DNA from: Glandiceps talaboti
Lineage: Eukaryota > Hemichordata > Enteropneusta > Spengelidae
DNA: 64,000 nucleotides
Direction of reading: 5' to 3'
Assembly (NCBI RefSeq): GCF_964340395.1
Contig: NC_135558.1
Coordinates: 8,784,501-8,848,500 of the forward strand
This document shows, piece after piece, positions 55,201 through 64,000 of the stretch. A program made the translations under genes and the position numbers. Numbering within the stretch: position 1 is the first letter of the stretch; each line of letters starts with the position of its first letter. Below the pieces are notes generated by a model. It saw only the letters and a list, made by a program, of their open reading frames with translations, was not told where the DNA came from and did no database searches.

Positions 55201-58200
55201 TCACTCTTCCACATGTTGTGCAAAGTCAACAAAGAATACATATGTTACATGATGTGTATATTTTTTTGTCGAATTTCAATATATTTACTAAAAATCCTGA
55301 CAAATATGAATTTAAACATAAAAAATTTGTCAATTGAGTTCCTTGTGTGTGATATAAATATATCTAGAAGTTAAAGAACTACATGGTAAGACTTTTGGTC
55401 CTGATGACCAATTTGATTATAACTGTTGAATGTTTCTGGATTCTGAACATCTTTGTCTCTTCTTGTTGATTCTTGCAGGAAAAGTTGTTGCAGATGAAGA
55501 AATAGACAGATTTGTTGCAAGGGCACATATATCAGAAGGTACTGAACAAGGAGGTGAGAATTATCAACATTTGAAAAATATGATTCTCTTGATTGGATGA
55601 CTTAATAACACATGATAGTCATGTGACTTGAAATTACCAGTCACAAGTACTTCTGTTTGGTGACTTGCAGTCCATGATGATCATGTGATATGAGGAAGCT
55701 AATCACAAGCAGTACAAGTGATGCATTTTGATTGGATAAATTTATATCACATGATGAACATGTGATATGAAGTTACCAATCACAAGCATTAAAAGTGATG
55801 TTTTTTTACTAATAATTACAAGGAGTTTTTAGAGATAAATAACTATGTAAAAACTTTCTAAACAAATTTCTCAGGATTCACTTTCCAAGTGTATCAGTAA
55901 TCTCACATTTTAAAGTGGTACTTTTAAAAATTAGAACTCTGCATTTGCATATCATAAAATATAAATATCAGGATATTCAGGAAATGATGACCCACTGTGT
56001 ATTTTGTTTATGTCCCTCTGAAATTAGTTTTTGAAATTACTTTTACAGTAACAAATTATGGAATATGATCCAAACCAAGCTATAAATATGATATTGTGGT
56101 TTTAAAACGTGAAAACATAATTATGGGGTTTCCACTTTATTTGAAAGGTGAAGAATTATTTTCAGTACTTTGTTGTTGTATTTCATTGGATCAAATATCA
56201 TAATGTTTCTTTTAATACCTTTCTGATTAAAAAAAGAAATCTACAATGTACGTAACAAATTGATATGTTAAAATAGTAATTTGTTGAATAAACAGGGATC
56301 CATCAAATTAGAGAAAATACACACTGATACATAGGGAGGCTCAGACCACTGTAGTGAGTTTGTTAGATAGATTGAGATCAGTTCATCTTACACAGAATAC
56401 ACACTGATACATAGGGAGGCTTAGATCACTGTAGTGAGTTTGTTAGATAGATTGAGATCAGTTCATCTATACAGAATACACACTGATACATGCACATAGG
56501 GAGGCTCGGACCACTGTACTGAGTTTGTTAGATAGATTGAGATCAGTTCATCTACACAGAATACACACTGATACAAAGGGAGGCTCAGATAATGCTGAAT
56601 TCAAATGATTGATAAAAATCGCCTTACTGTGTAGTAGAGTAATAGATATTAGAATTAATAAATCAATGATATGTCACTCAAGTTCATTTATAGGATTGAA
56701 ATTGAAATTTATAAAAGCTCATATTGTTTGTTTACATTATGCTTATAGAAATTAATTGGGTCTGTTGGATGTTTTGATTGCCCTCTCAGTGAAAAAGGAC
56801 CGTGGGCAAATGACTGTCATTTTCTAATGAAATGTTCAAACCTTGCTATTTGGACTACGAATTCAAATTTTTAAAAATTGGTAGCAGCGACTGTGATAGT
56901 TGATTTTGATATCATTTTAACAGATACATATGTTGACAGTTGATAAAAACATTTGGCAATTAGGGAGAAAATATTTGGCAATTCAGAGAGAATAATTTTA
57001 GACAATTCACAGAGAATAATTTTTAGGCAATTTAATTGTGTCCTGTTCTAACCATTCATCCTTTGCTGACAAAATTTGAAATCTGGACATTATTTGAGCT
57101 AAATATATGTGAATATGAGGGGTATTTAAATGTCAACTTACTTATCTTTTGTATTTGAGGACAATATTGAAAGAATAAGTTTAGGTGATTCAAGTTGTCT
57201 TTCATGAGCTCGACAATGGGTTTATTTGACTGCAACAATATTAATATGGATTGAATAATGAGAAAGTACAATCTGATTCAGATCTGATGACTGGAGTAAT
57301 TCAGTCGCCGCCTTTGTTTGTCGTAACTGTTGACTTGGTTACCTTGTTATCTGTTATTGTGATCTGTTTTGTTGAACACAAAGGGAATATTTGATTGGAT
57401 TGAAACGTAGACGGGAAATAAAAGTGACTCAACGTTTTGTTTATCAGACTTTAATCGACTGTTGAGATGGAGATGACATTTTACTGGATCCATTCTGAAT
57501 CTGTTCAAGTCGTGTGCATATTGAGAACTTGCTGTACAGAAATATTACCTCAACAATGTATTAATGAATTGTAATAACTTGAATTGTAACATTTCTATAG
57601 CGTGGCTAAAAGAGTTATAATGGCGTCACCAAAATGTCGTGTATTTGTGTAGCAATACACATACCTTTAGTATCGGGCAATAAATCAATTTCATTTTCAG
57701 TCAGACCCTGAAACTCTGTGTTCCTAATGAATCATAATTTCAACTTTTACCGGTATTACTCTGCTACCATCTAAGTAGTAAAACATACTAAAGTTGTATT
57801 TGTCCATTAAAAATTCAAAATAAATACCCATTTCTCATCCATATGGCAACTTTCATGGCATGGGTTCAGTGTCAGGATATTCATTCATTCTGCTTATAAC
57901 ATGTATAAAAGTAGAAGGACATCAATAAGTAGTAAACTGTTCCAATGCCGAAATGAAAAAATTTATGATCATTGATTGTAAAATTGTAACCATGACAACC
58001 ATAAACTTTCGTCATCATCAGTATCTCATTTTGTACATCAGTAAGCAGGTATAGGGTATCATGAATGTAATGAATTGTTTTAATAGCCTATTTGAGATTT
58101 TGTGAGGTTTGACAGATTGTGAACAGATCACAAAAAAATAATTGTTCGAAGTCATCTTTTGTGAATCCTATATCAAATAGTGATGTGTGACAAGGATTTT

Positions 58201-61189
58201 GGCTGTCTGAATTATATATTGTAGAAATTGTACCAGATTTCGGCTTTCAGGTACCATATGAGAATCTATGATTGACAGATGAATTCTTTATGTATACATG
58301 TACATTGTACATTTTTCATGCACCGGTATATATGCAACCCCTCCCCATCATTACAACATACGTTTTTTATTTTATTTTTGACAAGAATGAAACAGATGTA
58401 TGTAATGAGTGCTCACAAAAGAACAAACAACAGTAAACGTAACAGCCAAAAAATAAATCATGACATGTACACTACATCCGATTTCATTTTAATGAGATTG
58501 GCTTTGCCCCTGACCCCATGATAATGTATACATTCTAAGTTACTGTTCATGTATGCTGTGATAGTGGATACACTTGTGCATGTACGATACCATGGCAGTG
58601 AATGCACTTCAAAACACATACTGCATCCTAAGGGCTAACTCTTTATAAATTGCTTCTTTGGTTCAATCAGTGATTGAAATACATACAGTATAATCCCATT
58701 CCTACGAAAGTAAGAAAAATTGCACCACAGATAGATTAATAACAGGTATTAACACAAATAAAGTGGCTAAAGTGCATTAGAAATGTGTTTCAGATGTCGT
58801 CTGACCTTTACAATTCATCTCATTATTTCTATCGACTATTAAAGAAGATTAGACATGTATTAAAAAAAAGAAGAAGTTCCTACTAATTATCAATAAAGTT
58901 GAAGAGATTTGATTCAAATTGGAACCTGTGACATTTACATTGTGGTCCCTAGATAATTGATTTCCTGCCTGTCATGGTAACATTAATGTGTGTTGGATTA
59001 AAATGTGTCATTATTACGTAGCCACTAAATTATTTTTAATTTCCATCCATTCAATGTAAAAGTCATAGGTAACTGTATCCTCTATTTCAGTTACATGTAC
59101 GAACATTTCTAAATTAAGATTCATTTCATTTCAATTGGGAAAATTTGTGAATAAAGGCGATCAAAATTATTCAAATTACACAACATCGCAATCTTTTTGT
59201 TAAAACAAAAAAATGTAATTTAATGTAAAGTTAATTTTTTTTTTTTGAATTTTCAGTTTTCAACATGACTTTTTGTAGAATGAAAAATGACAGGAAATGA
59301 CATCAGAGATACATGTATTGTAAATAGCTACGTTTGAAGGTTCTGCAGTTATTTATCACATTGTTAGATGTTCAATAAAAGTGAATGTCTGACATTTGGT
59401 GCTTTTATCTTTTTGTTTGTGACCTTCTTATATATACAAGGCTTTGAATTACCCTTTCATTGTCGTGAGGCATTTCAGCACTGCAGCAGTATCCATGTGA
59501 CACTAGGTTTGAAGTTCATTCAATTAGGAAATGATTTGGCTCAAAGTCTTGTCAACATCGTAACGTGGTTGTAATACCTGAATGTAAATCCACACATGAA
59601 CACACACTTTTTTGGACCCTCACTCTCCAATTTCAATTTGATGGTTTAATTACATTTTTGGAGGAAATGTTTTTTGTTCAAAGTGTTGTCACCTACATGA
59701 GTACACTCGTATATGGTTACAATTCATGAATGGAAGTTCACATATATATACGTATACAGTGCATGTACTTTACTCTCCAATTTCAATTGGCCTTTCCAAA
59801 ATTTGCCATGGTGGCACCCTACTTCCTGTCTGTGTGTACCTTGGGGGTATACATGGTATAGGGTACTCAGTTAATCATAGAGCACTGCTGCTTTCCTCGA
59901 TGTCTGAACAAAAACATCCCTGATCTACACTTCTACCGAATACAAGGAACAAAGCTCTCAAGAAACAGTGCTATGAGGTGATGATACCCCAATTTGAGCG
60001 AGGGCGCTGTAATCTCAATTTCCTGTTTGCAGTCTGAAATGGCCTATTCAGATATGAATACAGATACATGAATGGACGTTCGCAAATACACACGCACATG
60101 TTGTTAACTCTTCAAGTAGATTATTGAATTAGGAAAATGTTGTCACTCAAAGTGTTGTCATCAAATTGTACTATACATAGATTGCCTAGGAAACTGATAC
60201 ATATGGAAAAACACAAAAATGGCTTTCTGGAAAGACACTTCAGTTTTTCTGAAACAATAAAATCAATTCTAAAATGAGGAAAATTGACATAATATTCCAT
60301 TCTCAGGGAGAATTTGGAAATACCGTTTGGTAACAGCCAGATGATACTATGATATGATATATGTGACTTTGTTTACTAGGAAAACAAAATTTATAAGAGA
60401 ACTTTTATTCTTGTTTTGTATTTGATGAATGTAGTCACTGTGTCTTGCAAAAATAATGGAAAACTGACAAAGGCAACAAAGCAAAAATGGATGTTCTGAT
60501 ACATACAGGTACACCTCAAAGAGAAAAGGCACATATGGAAGACTGCCCTCTATAGGCAGCTTCTAGAAATCACGTGCTCAAGGCAATGCAAGTGGCGGAA
60601 GGAATTAATAGGAACTGTATACAGTTAAATTGTATGTTTGCTTAGGGGATATTTTACCTATAGATTGTCAACCATTTGTCTACAGAGTGGTGAATGTCAT
60701 TAATTATTGATCTGACACAAACGGTGAAAGCATTATATTGATTTTCCTTTCAGGTATTTATTCGTAGTGAAAGAAAGATTTAAAAGGGATGTTAAATTGT
60801 TCATTCATTATGAATACCAGCATAACCCAATTTTATCTGTGCATTGTGTGTATACTGAAAAAAACATTCCTCAATCTCTTGTAAAATGATGGATGTATTG
60901 TGAAATACTGATTTTAAAATTCTAATATCAAATAATGCACATGTAGGTGAAATTGTTATTCCAAATAGCCAAGTTGCTTGGCTCTCACAATTCCAACCAA
61001 TTTCTCATTATGTTCAAGATGAGATCACAAAAGCTCAAATGTTTTGGGGTTTTTTTTTTTGTTTTTTTTAGCACAACTGAATAAGGTTCAATAGTGCTAT
61101 AAGCATAGTGGGATGTCCGTCTGTCTGTCTGTCTGTCTGTGTGGTTGTTTGTCTGTCTATGTCTATCTGTCTGTGGCTGTTTGTCTGCC

Positions 61190-61220
<31 letters not shown>

Positions 61221-61861
61221 GTTTGTTTGTCTGTCTGTTTTGTGTGCCAAATAGATCAAATATACAGAGAATTCATTAAAAAAATGCTATCATGTTTCTT
61301 TTATTTCAGATACTCAGAAAACTGATATAAGTATAGAGGTACAGGAAAAACAACAGAACCAGGAGGTTAATACACAAGTTGATGCACAAGGTGCAAGTTC
61401 AGACTCAGGCAAACCACACCATAACAAACAGTCAAGTACACAAATTGAAGAAAAAGATGATTCCGATATCAGTAATTTGTTATTTTTGGGTAAGAATTAA
61501 GTGGAAAATCCACTCAGCCTCATTTCTGCCTTTAGAACACTTGTATTGATTACAGTTATCAACTTACATGTGATTTTGGGTGATAAAATATCACCTTGGT
61601 GACTTATTCGACTTTGAAATCTTGTAAAGAAGCCATACTTCACTTGACATGTGTTCAACCATTTTTGAAATTTCTTGCAAGAGTTTATGGGAAACCGGGT
61701 AATGACATCACATTTAATATCACAATCTCTTTGTCTTGGTTGAAAGGTTTTTGATCAGTTTTAATCGCTGTATTTGTTGTATTTTTTGTTGCAGTAATAG
61801 TTATATGTTGCAGTGCATTGGGAGTCATTGGTTTAGTTATAGCTGGCTATTGTTGGTACAA
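47900..61861 (+). CDS. Type I single-pass membrane protein, NPDC1/CAB-1-like (tentative), 3' end beyond window
   Basis: Four coding exons join in frame (47900-48008, 55479-55553, 61310-61489, 61795-61861) to give at least 143 residues; the fifth exon was not found before the window ends. Seen: residues 1 to about 30 form a signal peptide with a hydrophobic core rich in Leu/Thr/Phe. Residues about 31-115 are hydrophilic, rich in Gln, Ser, Asp and Glu, without cysteine, so this looks like a short unstructured ectodomain. Residues about 116-143 form one hydrophobic helix ending GYCWYK. The first three introns are all phase 1 and the fourth is phase 2. Known: NPDC1 and nematode CAB-1 are type I neural or vesicle membrane proteins with a signal, a low-complexity ectodomain, one helix and a conserved cytoplasmic tail. 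Inferred: the helix end and the architecture suggest this family, but the diagnostic tail is missing here. That the gene is real is much surer (about 0.85) than the family name (about 0.4). Confidence 0.75.
48399..48424. repeat. (TACATG)n tandem run
   Basis: Four perfect TACATG units in intron 1. A second four-unit run lies at about 50847-50872. Confidence 0.9.
48712..48762. repeat. (CA)n(TA)n microsatellite in intron 1
   Basis: A cacacacgtgatcacacac start gives a small palindrome; CA units then pass into TA units and TACATGTACATG. Confidence 0.85.
50765..51150 (+). repeat. Diverged tandem repeat, GGTGTTA-rich, in intron 1
   Basis: Blocks share the phrase (g)agatgttagtgccagccc(g)gtgtt or gaggtgttagttccagcctg, then cagtattaacatagga and gtgcaggc(g/a)tt. 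About three units of 110-130 bp. Isolated relatives occur near 18110-18190, 23640-23700 and 42120-42235. Confidence 0.5.
51895..52265 (+). repeat. Compound (ATC)n/(ACC)n trinucleotide arrays with duplicated flank
   Basis: Two arrays of CAT/CAC triplets (51940-52075 and 52117-52262) are each preceded by the same unique block, tttgactggaatttctg plus atgaagttttaaatcat, at 51897 and 52079. A unit of about 182 bp (flank plus array) was therefore duplicated. The second array also contains a (TTG)n stretch. On the minus strand this reads as poly-Asp/poly-Met, which is not a gene. Confidence 0.85.
55479..55553 (+). CDS. Coding exon 2: N-terminal ectodomain
   Basis: The acceptor is ttgattcttgcag and the donor GGAG|gtgaga. 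The 75 bases are symmetrical phase 1-1 and encode 24 whole codons, beginning KVVADEEIDRFVARAHISEG after a split glycine. The segment is charged with no cysteine. Because it is 1-1, skipping it would keep the frame, so an isoform without it is possible. It is open across its length in the frame set by exon 1. Confidence 0.8.
55589..55801 (+). repeat. Diverged tandem repeat, three units of about 70 bp
   Basis: Three blocks share ttgattggat (or tgtttggtga), then catgatgatcatgtgatatg or variants and a final aatcacaagc. It lies 36 bp after the donor of coding exon 2. The core catgatnatcatgtga is itself palindromic. Confidence 0.6.
56316..56590 (+). repeat. Tandem repeat, 3.4 units of about 80 bp in intron 2
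   Basis: Units start with aatacacactgataca at 56316, 56396, 56475 and 56560 (partial). Unit lengths are 80, 79 and 85; the third has a six-base insertion (tgcaca). Units are more than 90 percent alike by eye, each with gtgagtttgttagatagatt or a one-base variant. Confidence 0.9.
56950..57032 (+). repeat. Short tandem repeat, about 26-bp period
   Basis: Blocks tttggcaatt(ag/ca)ggagaaaata, then ttagacaattcacagagaat and ttaggcaattt recur four times with drift. Located in intron 2. Confidence 0.5.
59505..60175 (+). repeat. Diverged repeated blocks in intron 2
   Basis: The phrase tcaaagtgttgtca (or tcaaagtcttgtcaa) appears near 59541, 59679 and 60155. Its upstream neighbour is aattaggaaatgat or ggaggaaatgtt, and actctccaatttcaatt occurs near 59622 and 59771. 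The blocks are about 140 bp or more apart and quite diverged. Confidence 0.4.
61116..61240. repeat. (CTGT)n tetranucleotide array
   Basis: About 30 CTGT units, with interruptions such as GGTTGTTTG. It ends about 70 bp before the acceptor of the third coding exon, so length change could affect the branch-point region. Confidence 0.9.
61310..61489 (+). CDS. Coding exon 3: acidic Gln/Ser-rich ectodomain
   Basis: A strong polypyrimidine acceptor (tttcttttatttcag) precedes 180 bases and the donor is TTGG|gtaaga. The exon is again symmetrical phase 1-1 and encodes 59 whole codons. The product is low-complexity: many Gln, Asn, Ser, Asp and Glu, with a run HHNKQSSTQIEEKDDSD and then the first hydrophobic residues (NLLFL) that lead into the membrane helix. 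No cysteine and no clear N-glycosylation sequon is visible. Confidence 0.85.
61795..61861 (+). CDS. Coding exon 4: transmembrane helix
   Basis: The acceptor is tattttttgttgcag and the donor TACAA|gtaagt, a near-perfect consensus. The exon is 67 bases, phase 1 in and phase 2 out. It encodes VIVICCSALGVIGLVIAGYC followed by W-Y and a split Lys or Asn codon: one membrane helix with a small-residue face (Ala, Gly) and a Cys pair at its start. The aromatic WY plus a probable Lys marks the cytosolic edge by the positive-inside rule. Intron 3 (61490-61794) is only 305 bp. The cytoplasmic tail must be encoded further right. Confidence 0.85.
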
Positions 61862-63270
61862 GTAAGTTTATCCTAGTTATCTCCAGTTATGTCTGGTTAT
61901 TTTGATCACCTGTGACTTTGTACACAGTGTAAACACCAAATTGAAGCCATTACCTATGAAAATACATACACAAAGTTTTAGAACGGTTTAGTTTTAATAT
62001 CAGAAATTCTAGTTCACCTGTGTGGTTATTCCTATCCACAAAAAAAATGACAAACAGAAATGAGTTATTTGAATGGACACTGTCATTATTCACTATATTG
62101 CAAAGGAAAACATTCCTTGTCATATAACACAAGCAACCAGTTTTATGTTAAATTTGTTTACATACTAAACCAGTAACAGAAAGAAATTTGCAGAATTATA
62201 TCAAATTAAAAAATATGTTATGAAATATTACTTATTATATGGCTTGAATTTGGTGTACAGTGTTATTAATTAAAACTTTGGGGGGGGGGGAATCTAATTA
62301 AAATCTGATGGTAAAGACAATCACATTTTATATATTTTTCATATTTCATGTGTACTGTACACTTCCCTATATACTTGTTCACTTAAAAAATCTGAAAAAT
62401 GGATACCATAATTTTTAACTGGCAGCACTAGAAAAAAAAAAAATTATGAAATATAGGAAGTGTGTCATACAGGTATCTTTGCCATCAGAGTAAATGAGAT
62501 CAAATAATTACAAAAAATCTACATCAATTAAATTTCTATATCATCAGTATTCTCGATATTGAATTTCTTTTGATAATGACTTGAGGTTGTACATGAGATT
62601 ATAATCTGTAGATTCCTCTAGATTATCATACACATTTTGACCAGTCATGTGTCCCATTTTTGTGTTTGTCGAACAACTACATCATGATGTGTTGTCAGAG
62701 AGTGAGATTGTGATGTGTTGTCAGTGAAAGAGATTGAGTGCGGTGATAGTTTTTTTCTGTAAATATTTGTTCCCCCTAGCTATGTTTATCTACCTACTCT
62801 GAATTCGCTGGGTTTTACAACAGCTGTTTGGTTTCCCATACGTTGAATTCAGATATCCAGCAGCTATGCATCGACATTTTTTTCTTCTTCTACTTTTCAC
62901 CTTTTGTGGTCTAGCTCAAAGTTAGTAACTCCCGAAACTGATAATTCATCGAAATAATTTCTATAACTCAAGGGACTAAAAAAAAATATATAGTGTATTT
63001 TTGATGTGTTCTCAAAAGCCTGAATCATATTGAAAATTTAAATTTTCCTCAGCGTATGCACAAAATCTATCCCCCTTCTAAGAAGTAAAAATTCACATTT
63101 TAGAATTTATGCTCTCATTTGAAACATGCTTAATATCATTCTTGAAATGTACATCAAAATAATATGAATTGTGTTCAACCAACATCGCAACTGAGATTCA
63201 AGGAAGGTAGGTAAAAAACATATTAAATGATTTGTGATCAGCGTGCGAGAGCAGAAGTGGGATCTCAACT

Positions 63271-63290
63271 TGACCACCAGAGGGCGCTGT
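63271..63290 (+). promoter_or_regulatory. CTCF-like binding core
   Basis: The sequence tgaccaccagagggcgctgt matches the bilaterian CTCF core (CCACCAG followed by G-rich GGCGC) at nearly every informative position. It is a GC-rich island in AT-rich intron DNA. Binding is inferred from the motif only. Confidence 0.35.
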
Positions 63291-63332
63291 TTCAACTCCC
63301 CCACCAAAACAACAAGGTCATCATGGAATGCT

Positions 63333-63348
63333 GGTTGCCATGGTAACC
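63333..63348. promoter_or_regulatory. RFX X-box palindrome
   Basis: The sequence ggttgccatggtaacc is a perfect 16-base palindrome that fits the full X-box consensus (GTNRCC-NN-RGYAAC) bound by RFX factors, regulators of ciliary and neuronal genes. It lies 43 bp from the CTCF-like core. Similar X-box-like halves also occur inside repeats elsewhere in the window, so function is not assured. Confidence 0.35.
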
Positions 63349-64000
63349 TTTGGATGATCACAATTTCATTCTTATCCAGTGACAGTGATTCACTCCATGG
63401 CATTGAGTTGGTGTGTTTCAAGAACTAGAAGTGACTTACTAACAGTTCAAACAAGGTCAAGGTATGATTTACCATGATGTATAAATGATAAAAACAGGAA
63501 CAAGAGAATTATGACTCACCAATGGGAAAGCCTTGGTTCGTTACATGGCAACAATGCATGTCATGTTTGTATCCAGGTATAATTGTATTTCAGGTATCTA
63601 TGTTACCATGACAACAATTGATGAGGGTCAAGAACCGTTACATGGTTGTCAGAACATGTTTTGTTTTACAGAGAGTTGGGGAAATAGTTTCATTATAACT
63701 AGATCGCAAGAAATTCAATTTTCACATTAAAATTGCCTTAAAAGCACTATTTCAAAAACAGAAGATTTATTTTACAGAGTTAGTTAATATTATCATATTA
63801 AAATTTCCACCCACAAAGTCAAAAAAATTAGTTCGGAAACATTTTCAGTATTTCTCTAAATGTTCATATGAAAATTACCTTAACAGCATCATTCCTAAAT
63901 GAATTAAGAAATATATATCTGATTAGATATGGGACTACAATTTTTATGAAATTGTTGTAAATATATATATTTGATAAAATTGTTGATATCAAATTATGAA

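Larger units (their letters stand above)
48009..55478 (+). other. Intron 1 of the membrane-protein gene
   Basis: A phase 1 intron of 7470 bp between confident splice sites. It holds (TACATG)n runs (48400-48423 and 50848-50871), a CA/TA microsatellite at 48712-48760, a diverged tandem repeat at 50765-51150, a large ATC/ACC compound array at 51940-52265 and an A/T homopolymer junction near 54112-54138. I see no exon-like segment that I would support in it. Confidence 0.7.
55554..61309 (+). other. Intron 2 of the membrane-protein gene
   Basis: A phase 1 intron of 5756 bp. Its first 1.5 kb is unusually rich in local tandem repeats (55589-55801, 56316-56590, 56950-57030). Diverged repeated blocks occur at 59510-60170 and a (CTGT)n array at 61116-61240, just 70 bp before the acceptor. 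The rest is unremarkable AT-rich sequence. Confidence 0.7.
61862..64000 (+). other. Intron 4 (partial, runs off the window)
   Basis: It starts at the gtaagt donor after the membrane exon. No downstream exon that continues the frame (phase 2 in) was found before 64000. It contains a poly(G) tract (62280-62290), the CTCF-like and RFX-like sites at 63271-63348 and an isolated signal-peptide-like reading frame at 62866-62920. Confidence 0.6.

Noticed and set aside
61068-61325. Cys/Val/Ser and Asp/Arg/Gln/Thr repeat frames
   Set aside because: They arise from the (CTGT)n array before the third coding exon.
62791-62850. Possible fifth coding exon after ttgttccccctag
   Set aside because: In the phase required (2) it gives about 22 residues that run into a stop, end in no donor and do not resemble a cytoplasmic tail.
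63592-63665. Possible coding exon after tgtatttcag
   Set aside because: In the required phase a stop comes after eight codons.

Overview
This is a window of AT-rich (roughly one third G+C, judged by eye) nuclear DNA from an animal, most likely a marine invertebrate. Three things suggest this: one multi-exon gene with GT-AG introns of 0.3 to 7.5 kb, a tRNA-derived SINE, and many microsatellites and short fold-back elements. TACATGTA-type palindromes are extremely dense, as is often seen in bivalves and some other lophotrochozoans or hemichordates. The sequence alone does not fix the phylum. There are no bacterial, organellar or viral genes, and no rRNA or functional tRNA gene that I could see.

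The only gene I can assemble with confidence is on the + strand in the right quarter. Its first coding exon (47900-48008) has a signal peptide and an in-frame stop just upstream. Exons follow at 55479-55553, 61310-61489 and 61795-61861, and the 3' part lies beyond the window. The splice sites are canonical and all phases fit. The product is a small type I membrane protein with a cleavable signal, a short acidic Gln/Ser/Asp-rich ectodomain of about 90 residues and one transmembrane helix ending in GYCWYK. It resembles the NPDC1/CAB-1 family of neural vesicle membrane proteins, but that assignment is tentative.

Positions 1 to about 47.7 kb carry no gene I can assign. The open frames there are about as long and as numerous as chance gives in AT-rich DNA. 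A few exon-like islands with splice signals are listed as findings, not as genes. What fills this part is repeats. There is a fold-back MITE family with four copies (11.8, 12.9, 18.4 and 21.6 kb) and a larger inverted-repeat element with two copies in opposite orientation (6.6 and 35.6 kb). A GGTAGTC/AGACTACC family has three copies (14.2, 37.3 and 44.6 kb). There is also a fold-back element at 32.0 kb, a tRNA-derived SINE at 17.3 kb and numerous diverged or recent local tandem duplications. Dinucleotide, trinucleotide and tetranucleotide arrays and poly(G) tracts are scattered throughout.

The introns of the membrane-protein gene hold further tandem repeats (55.6, 56.3, 56.9 and 59.5-60.2 kb). 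Intron 4 has a compact pair of sites, a CTCF-like core and a full palindromic RFX X-box, about 45 bp apart at 63.3 kb.
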